64,000 nucleotides of DNA from Bifidobacterium canis (GTDB lineage Bacteria; Actinomycetota; Actinomycetes; Actinomycetales; Bifidobacteriaceae): contig NZ_WNLP01000002.1 of the NCBI RefSeq assembly GCF_009727065.1, positions 124,001-188,000 on the forward strand. Direction: 5' to 3'. Shown piece by piece: positions 59,161 through 64,000 of the stretch. The translations under genes were made by a program, and so were the position numbers. Numbering within the stretch: the first letter of the stretch is position 1; each line of letters starts with the position of its first letter. A model generated the notes under the pieces. The model worked only from the letters and a program-made list of their open reading frames with translations. It was not told where the DNA came from and searched no databases.

Positions 59161-61374
59161 ATGAAGAAAATCATCGATCTTTGTAAAGAAGTGCCGTTGC
59201 TGCCGCTGACTTTGATTGCGGCGATTCCGTTGGCACTCATTCCATCGTGGAGGCCGTGGGGTCACATCCACTCCGCATTCGACCCAGGTGTGGGCGAATG
59301 GATCATCATTCTTTTCGTCGCGTGGACTATCTACACGAGCATTCGCGAAATGATCGACAGCCTCAAACACGGGCACGTCGGCGTGGATCTGCTCGCCATC
59401 GTCGCGCTCATCTCCACCGTGTGCGTGCAGCAATACTGGGCGTCTTGGGCGGTCGTGCTGATGGTCGCGTCTGGCGAAGCGATCGAATCGTATGCGCAGA
59501 ACAAGGCACGCGGCAATCTCACCGCGCTCATCAAGGCGGCGCCACAGCAGGCGCATGTGGTTGATTTGCCAGGCGTGGATGAAACCAACATCGAGATAAC
59601 CGATGAGGGCTTCCGCAAAGTGCAGCAGGCGGTCGAGGAGGCGCAACGCGATGGTTCGACGATCACCGCTGGCGCTGGGCACTTCGACACTGTGCCGGTG
59701 AACGACGTCAAACTCGGCTCTGTGCTGATCGTGCTGCCGGGCGAAATCGTGCCTGTTGACGGCATGCTGCTGTCGGGCACTGCAAGCGCGGATTTGAGCA
59801 ACATCAACGGCGAGCCCGTGCCACGCACCATCTTCGCTGGCGCAAAGGTGCTCTCCGGCTCTATTAATGGTTCGACGACGATGATGATTCGCACGACATC
59901 GCTCGCTGCCGACTCGCAATACCAGCAGATTTTGAAGCTCGTGTCTTCGGCTGAGGAGTCGCGCGCTGCCGTCGTGCGCACCGCTGACATGCTCGCTGTG
60001 CCATTCACCATTGTGTCGTTTGCCATCGCCATCGTCGCATGGATCGTCTCCGGCACCGGCCTGCGCTTCGCACAGGTGCTCGTGCTCGCCACCCCGTGCC
60101 CGTTGCTGATCGCCGCTCCTGTTGCCTACGTCGCCGGTACTGCTCGTTTGGCCAAGCAGAAGATCCTCATTAAATCGCAGGACGTGCTTGAGAATCTTGG
60201 TCGCGTGACGCACGTGTTCTTCGACAAAACCGGCACGCTGACCGTCAAGCAGCCGCAGGTGGTTCGCGTGGAGAAGTCCAAGGATGCTCCCGAATCGCTC
60301 ACCGAAGACGAGATTCTGATGCTCGCCGGCATCGTTGAAGGATTCTCCGCGCACGTGCTCGCCAAGGGCATTGTGGCCGCTGGTAAAGAGGCTATGGCAC
60401 GCTTGCATCGTCTGCCGAAGTCCAGCGGCAAGCGCGCTTCCGACGAAAACGTTGACGCACACCACCGCGAGCTGCCGGATCCTCACGAGAACTACCCGGT
60501 TGTGGGCAACGTTTCCGAGACCCCAGGCAAGGGCGTCACCGGAACCGTTGACGGCCACAAGGTTGAGGTCGGGCGCTTCGCATTCGTGACCGGTCAGGCG
60601 ATCGCCTCGCAGGAAGTGCACAACGCCCAGGAAGAGGAAAGCAACGAGAAGGCGATGGCGCAGGCCGACCGCGATGCCGCGAAGCTGTGGAACACCACGC
60701 TCGAACCGGATGAGATGGCCACCTACATCGCCATTGACGGCAAGCTCGCCGCCCGCATCGTGCTTCGCGACGTTCCTCGCTACAACGCGAAGAAGTCGAT
60801 CGAGCAGCTGCGCGAACTCGGTGTGAAGCAAGAGACGATGCTCACCGGCGACAAGAAGGCTTCGGCCATGATCATCGCCAACGAGGTCGGCATCACCGAC
60901 GTGCGCTACGAACTGCTGCCGGAAGACAAGGTGGCTGCGGTTCGTGACGCCGACAAAGACAAGAAGGTCGCCGACACTTCGACGATGGATCGCATCTTCT
61001 CGAAGCTGCTCGGTGAGCCGATTCACCGCGATGTGACGATGATGGTGGGCGATGGCGTCAACGATTCGCCGGTGCTCGCCGTGGCCGACATCGGCATGGC
61101 GATGACCGACGGCACCTCCACCGCCGCTTCGGAATCCGCCGAAGTGGTGATCATGAACGACGACATCGGCGCAGTTCCGAAGGCCGTGAAGATCGCACGC
61201 CAGACCAAGCAGCGCATGCTGCAGGCCGTGCTGGTCGGCATCGCGCTTGCCATCGTCGGCATGGTTTGTGCAGCCTTCAACCTGATCCCAGTCGTTGCGG
61301 GCGCCTTCCTGCAGGAAGCCATCGATGTCGTGTCGATCCTCTGGGCCCTCACCGCCCTCTTCAACCGCGACTAG
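59161..61374 (+). CDS. P1B-type heavy-metal-translocating ATPase
   Basis: Encodes 737 residues from ATG 59161 after AAGGAG. Actuator loop LSNINGEPVPR, membrane metal-site motif ATPCPLLIA (Thr311-Pro-Cys313-Pro), phosphorylated Asp355 in DKTGTLT, hinge MMVGDGVNDSPVLA. There is no N-terminal HMA metal-binding domain; the nucleotide domain carries an unusual His/Glu-containing insert (about residues 410-520). The TPCP motif separates it from the usual CPC/CPH copper and zinc pumps. It exports or redistributes a transition metal of unknown identity. It is monocistronic with terminators on both sides. Confidence 0.85.
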   Translation: MKKIIDLCKEVPLLPLTLIAAIPLALIPSWRPWGHIHSAFDPGVGEWIIILFVAWTIYTSIREMIDSLKHGHVGVDLLAIVALISTVCVQQYWASWAVVLMVASGEAIESYAQNKARGNLTALIKAAPQQAHVVDLPGVDETNIEITDEGFRKVQQAVEEAQRDGSTITAGAGHFDTVPVNDVKLGSVLIVLPGEIVPVDGMLLSGTASADLSNINGEPVPRTIFAGAKVLSGSINGSTTMMIRTTSLAADSQYQQILKLVSSAEESRAAVVRTADMLAVPFTIVSFAIAIVAWIVSGTGLRFAQVLVLATPCPLLIAAPVAYVAGTARLAKQKILIKSQDVLENLGRVTHVFFDKTGTLTVKQPQVVRVEKSKDAPESLTEDEILMLAGIVEGFSAHVLAKGIVAAGKEAMARLHRLPKSSGKRASDENVDAHHRELPDPHENYPVVGNVSETPGKGVTGTVDGHKVEVGRFAFVTGQAIASQEVHNAQEEESNEKAMAQADRDAAKLWNTTLEPDEMATYIAIDGKLAARIVLRDVPRYNAKKSIEQLRELGVKQETMLTGDKKASAMIIANEVGITDVRYELLPEDKVAAVRDADKDKKVADTSTMDRIFSKLLGEPIHRDVTMMVGDGVNDSPVLAVADIGMAMTDGTSTAASESAEVVIMNDDIGAVPKAVKIARQTKQRMLQAVLVGIALAIVGMVCAAFNLIPVVAGAFLQEAIDVVSILWALTALFNRD

Positions 61375-61397
61375 CAGCAGTTGCGTTCTACCATCCC

Positions 61398-61435
61398 CAA
61401 GAGCCGCGCACCCTCATAAGGGTTGCGCGGCTCTT
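61398..61435 (+). terminator. terminator after P-type ATPase gene
   Basis: AAGAGCCGCGC pairs with GCGCGGCTCTT around ACCCTCATAAGGGTT, which itself pairs (ACCCT/AGGGT), followed by TGCTTTG. Confidence 0.88.
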
Positions 61436-61530
61436 TGCTTTGCCGGTTTGATGCTTTGCCAGTTTGATGGTTTAGTGGCGGAGCCGGCTCCACTCTTCAC
61501 AGATTCGGGCGCATGGGCTAATCTGTTGTC

Positions 61531-62979
61531 GTGACTCAAGATTCTGAACTTCGTATTGCTGTTATTGGCGCTGGCCCGGCCGGCGTCTATTCCTCCGACA
61601 TTTTCCTGCGCCAGCTCGCCAAACTCGGCGACGAACTCGGCCTGGGCACGCACGCCCGCATCGACCTGTTCGAGAAACTGCCGGTGCCGTTCGGCCTGGT
61701 GCGTTACGGCGTGGCTCCGGACCACCCGTCGATCAAATTCATCGCGTCCGCGCTGGAGAAGACGCTCGACAACCCGAACATCCACCTGTATTGCGACGTG
61801 GAGTTCGGCAAAGACGTGACGCTCGATGACTTGCTCGAACGCTACGACGCCGTGCTCTTCGCCACCGGCGCGATCAAAGATAAGCCGCTGCGCATCCCCG
61901 GTGCCGACCTCGACGGCGTGTATGGCGCCGCCAAGTTCGTCGAATGGTACGACGGTTACCCAACTGGCGTGCGCGAATGGCCACTCGATGCGGAGCAGGT
62001 GGCCGTCATCGGCGGCGGCAACGTGGCTATGGACGTGGCTCGCGAACTCATGCGCAACGCCGACGATCTGAAGGCGCGCACCGACATCCCCGACAACGTG
62101 TATGAGGGCATCAAGAAGAACAAGGCGAAGGAGCTGCACTTGTTCATTCGCCGTGGCGTTGCCCAGGCGAAGTTCTCGGTGCAGGAGCTGCGCGAGATGG
62201 AGAAGCTCCCCGGCGTGCAGCTGATCATCGACGAAGACGATTTCGAACTCGATGACGACACGATTGAGGAGGCCGGCAAAGACAAGCTCACCCGTCAGAT
62301 GGTGGAGGAGCTGTTCGCGATTCGCGACATGGCTGAAGATATGGAAGACGATGGCGACGTCGACTTCGAAGGCAACCCCGCCGACCGCAAGTATTACGTG
62401 CACTTCAACAGTGCTCCGACCGAGATTCTTGGCGAAGACGGCAAGGTGAGCGCGATCCGCGTGGAGCGTACCGAGACTTCCGCAGACGGTCACATGACCC
62501 GCACTGGCGAATTCACCGATTACCCAGTGCAGGCTGTTTATCACGCCATCGGCTACAAGCCGGAATCCGTGCCTGGCATTGCCTATGACGAGAAGGGTGC
62601 TCATCTGGCTAACGCGAACGGTGACGGCCGCATCACCGTCGACGAGAACAATACCGAGATTCGCGACCGTCTCTATGCCACCGGCTGGGCGAAGCGCGGA
62701 CCTGTCGGTTTGATCGGTTCGACGAAGTCCGACGCTCTGATGATCGTCACGAACATGCTCGAAGACCTCGCGAAGAACAAGGAAAATGCGCGTCTCGCTC
62801 CCGACCGAGATCCCGAGTCGATCGACCGCTTGCTCGAATCGCGCGGTATCAAGCCGATCGATTTCGCCGGCTGGAAGCGCGTCGACGCATACGAGCGCGC
62901 CGAAGGCGCGAAGGAAGGCCGCGAGCACAAGAAGGTCATCGACCCTGACCAGTTCCGTGCACTCGCACACGGCGAGTGA
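61531..62979 (+). CDS. FprA-type ferredoxin/flavodoxin-NADP reductase
   Basis: Encodes 482 residues from GTG 61531; TAATCT lies six bases before it and there is no Shine-Dalgarno sequence, so the transcript is probably leaderless. FAD motif IAVIGAGPAGVYSSDIF, then PVPFGLVRYGVAPDHPSIK, NADP motif VAVIGGGNVAMDVAREL, and ATGWAKRGPVGLIGSTKSDA, all characteristic of adrenodoxin-reductase-like FprA proteins. It moves electrons between NADPH and ferredoxin or flavodoxin in the cytosol. A charged insert (about residues 225-290, IDEDDFELDDD) is larger than usual. It is a single gene with a strong terminator. Confidence 0.9.
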   Translation: MTQDSELRIAVIGAGPAGVYSSDIFLRQLAKLGDELGLGTHARIDLFEKLPVPFGLVRYGVAPDHPSIKFIASALEKTLDNPNIHLYCDVEFGKDVTLDDLLERYDAVLFATGAIKDKPLRIPGADLDGVYGAAKFVEWYDGYPTGVREWPLDAEQVAVIGGGNVAMDVARELMRNADDLKARTDIPDNVYEGIKKNKAKELHLFIRRGVAQAKFSVQELREMEKLPGVQLIIDEDDFELDDDTIEEAGKDKLTRQMVEELFAIRDMAEDMEDDGDVDFEGNPADRKYYVHFNSAPTEILGEDGKVSAIRVERTETSADGHMTRTGEFTDYPVQAVYHAIGYKPESVPGIAYDEKGAHLANANGDGRITVDENNTEIRDRLYATGWAKRGPVGLIGSTKSDALMIVTNMLEDLAKNKENARLAPDRDPESIDRLLESRGIKPIDFAGWKRVDAYERAEGAKEGREHKKVIDPDQFRALAHGE

Positions 62980-63009
62980 CTGCGCGCCTTCCAATAATTA
63001 CTAATAATT

Positions 63010-63049
63010 ACTGGTGCCTCGCACACAATATGCTGTGCGAGGCACCAGT
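63010..63049 (+). terminator. terminator after FprA-type gene
   Basis: ACTGGTGCCTCGCACA pairs with TGTGCGAGGCACCAGT around an eight-base loop. AT-rich sequence follows. Confidence 0.9.
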
Positions 63050-63183
63050 TATATGAATTTATATTTACTCACACTAGGTGTCGAATATTTGTGAATATGC
63101 GGGCAAATAGAAGAGTTTGACCGCCGCGCGTGCGAATATCTAAAGAGAAAAATCTACTGTGTGATATTGAGAAGTAGGTAGTA

Positions 63184-64000
63184 ATGCGCGGTCAGCAGTC
63201 AGACTTCTCGCCAAAGGAGGCGAGCGGCACCCGTGACTCGCGCGTCACGGCCACATGCCAGCGATGCGAGCGCACGCTGAATCGTTGGCGCCGCCTACTG
63301 ATCGTTGCCCTGGCCGCCACACTCACTGTGCTGCTCGTGCTGTGCATGGGAGTTGGCGTGCAATATGTGCGAGCGCAAGCGGTGACAGCACACGAGCCGG
63401 AAACCACAGCAACTGAGCTGCCTCTTCCGCAGATCATGTCGTCCGCCACGAGTTCCGCAGCTGCCGCAGATAATTCGCAATTGAGCACAGCGCAGGCGGC
63501 GAGCGTTGCGCTGAACAATCTCACCCGAGTCAATACTGCCGACCAGTTCGCAACCGCTGGATTCACTCTCGATGATTCCTCCCGCGCGCAGCTCGAGCAA
63601 GTTCTGCGCGCGTTCACAGACAACGGATATCAGATCTCGTTCGCGCTCGCCGACATGAGCAGCGGCTCGGCGCTCGCGTCGAACGGTGCTGCGGTGCGGT
63701 ATCCGGCGTCGGCGATCAAAGCCCCATATGTGGTGTCGCTGCTGCAAACCGGGGCGATTGATCTCGAGGAAACCGCCGCGCATATGACGAGCGCGGGGCA
63801 ATACGCCGCGCAGCTCATCGAGCCGGTGCTGCGCTACTCAGATAACGACAATTACGACACATTGTTCGCGCAATACGGTAGCACTTCAATGATTACATGG
63901 GCGAATGGCATCGTCGAGAATCCCGCGCGCATGCAGGGATTCCAGTACCCAGACGTCAGTGCAACGGAACTCGCGAAAATGTGGGTGAACACGTATGCAT
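63184..64000 (+). CDS. class A beta-lactamase-like membrane-anchored hydrolase, truncated by window end
   Basis: The frame from ATG 63184 stays open for 272 codons to the edge. A basic, CxxC-containing N-terminus (TCQRCERTLNRWRRLL) precedes one anchor helix (about 40-58), a Thr/Ser/Ala linker, and an extracellular beta-lactamase-like domain: RYPASAIKAPYVVSLL with Ser176xxLys179, and YSDNDNYDTLF with the SDN triad at 219-221. The third motif (KTG or similar) would lie beyond the window. It may be a beta-lactamase or a related peptidoglycan-active or non-hydrolytic protein; resistance cannot be inferred. Confidence 0.8.
   Translation, partial: MRGQQSDFSPKEASGTRDSRVTATCQRCERTLNRWRRLLIVALAATLTVLLVLCMGVGVQYVRAQAVTAHEPETTATELPLPQIMSSATSSAAAADNSQLSTAQAASVALNNLTRVNTADQFATAGFTLDDSSRAQLEQVLRAFTDNGYQISFALADMSSGSALASNGAAVRYPASAIKAPYVVSLLQTGAIDLEETAAHMTSAGQYAAQLIEPVLRYSDNDNYDTLFAQYGSTSMITWANGIVENPARMQGFQYPDVSATELAKMWVNTYA

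Noticed and set aside
59050-61026. 658-codon minus-strand frame opposite the P-type ATPase
   Set aside because: His/Arg-rich translation without motifs. It overlaps a gene with all P-type ATPase signatures on the other strand.

Overview
The window reads as a chromosomal segment of a Bifidobacterium (Actinobacteria). This is inferred from the gene content, with no database search. The evidence is an araB-araD-araA block under LacI-type operators, an anaplerotic PEP carboxylase, glycogen phosphorylase, DUF3073 and SCP_3-type actinobacterial proteins, a class E sortase, and the actinobacterial fhaA-fhaB-pstP-rodA-pbpA-pknA-pknB division/wall operon with crgA, DUF881, rhomboid and trpG beside it.

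Layout. 1-5.6 kb: small membrane protein, L-arabinose genes, aldo/keto reductase. 5.6-11.4 kb: small membrane protein, ppc (minus), ThrE-type exporter. 11.4-15.2 kb: two intergenic hairpin arrays, MGMT-like protein, trpS, DUF3073, small proteins. 15.2-21.4 kb: glgP, metallo-beta-lactamase-fold hydrolase divergent from a TetR regulator, DUF805 protein. 21.5-23.3 kb: THUMP-like methyltransferase, then a gene-free stretch packed with DnaA boxes. 23.3-27.7 kb: rhomboid, crgA, DUF881, sortase E, trpG. 27.7-37.3 kb: a 53-nt-period repeat, then the minus-strand Ser/Thr kinase/phosphatase/FHA/peptidoglycan operon. 37.7-44.7 kb: S9 peptidase, alpha/beta hydrolase, a second large hairpin array, EamA transporter, small membrane protein, RlmA-like methyltransferase. 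44.9-51.7 kb: two tandem sortase-anchored coiled-coil/CAP surface proteins. 51.9-64 kb: RclA-like flavoprotein, tRNA-Leu(CAG), tgt, Sel1-like protein, HtrA protease, P1B ATPase, FprA-type reductase and the start of a class A beta-lactamase-like protein.

How the parts fit. AraB, AraD and AraA take L-arabinose to xylulose 5-phosphate, which enters the bifid shunt. GlgP releases glucose-1-phosphate and Ppc replenishes oxaloacetate. PknA/PknB, PstP and the FHA proteins form a phosphorylation circuit co-transcribed with the RodA/PbpA peptidoglycan pair; CrgA and the DUF881 protein are the usual neighbours. Both giant surface proteins end in LAATG, the LAXTG type of signal expected for the class E sortase at 25.8-26.9 kb.

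The non-coding space is unusual. Three unrelated families of regularly spaced hairpins fill several intergenic gaps, two of them with a strict period of about 52-53 nt. A 20-bp palindrome recurs with variants near gene ends, and four parS-like sites plus about a dozen DnaA boxes suggest proximity to the replication origin, although dnaA and dnaN are absent.

Quality caveat. Seven genes are interrupted by nine single-base deletions in total, nearly all in short homonucleotide runs. One of these genes also has an amber codon. Restoring one base at each deletion gives full-length family-typical proteins, and one affected gene is pbpA in the division operon, so I regard most of these as read errors rather than gene decay.
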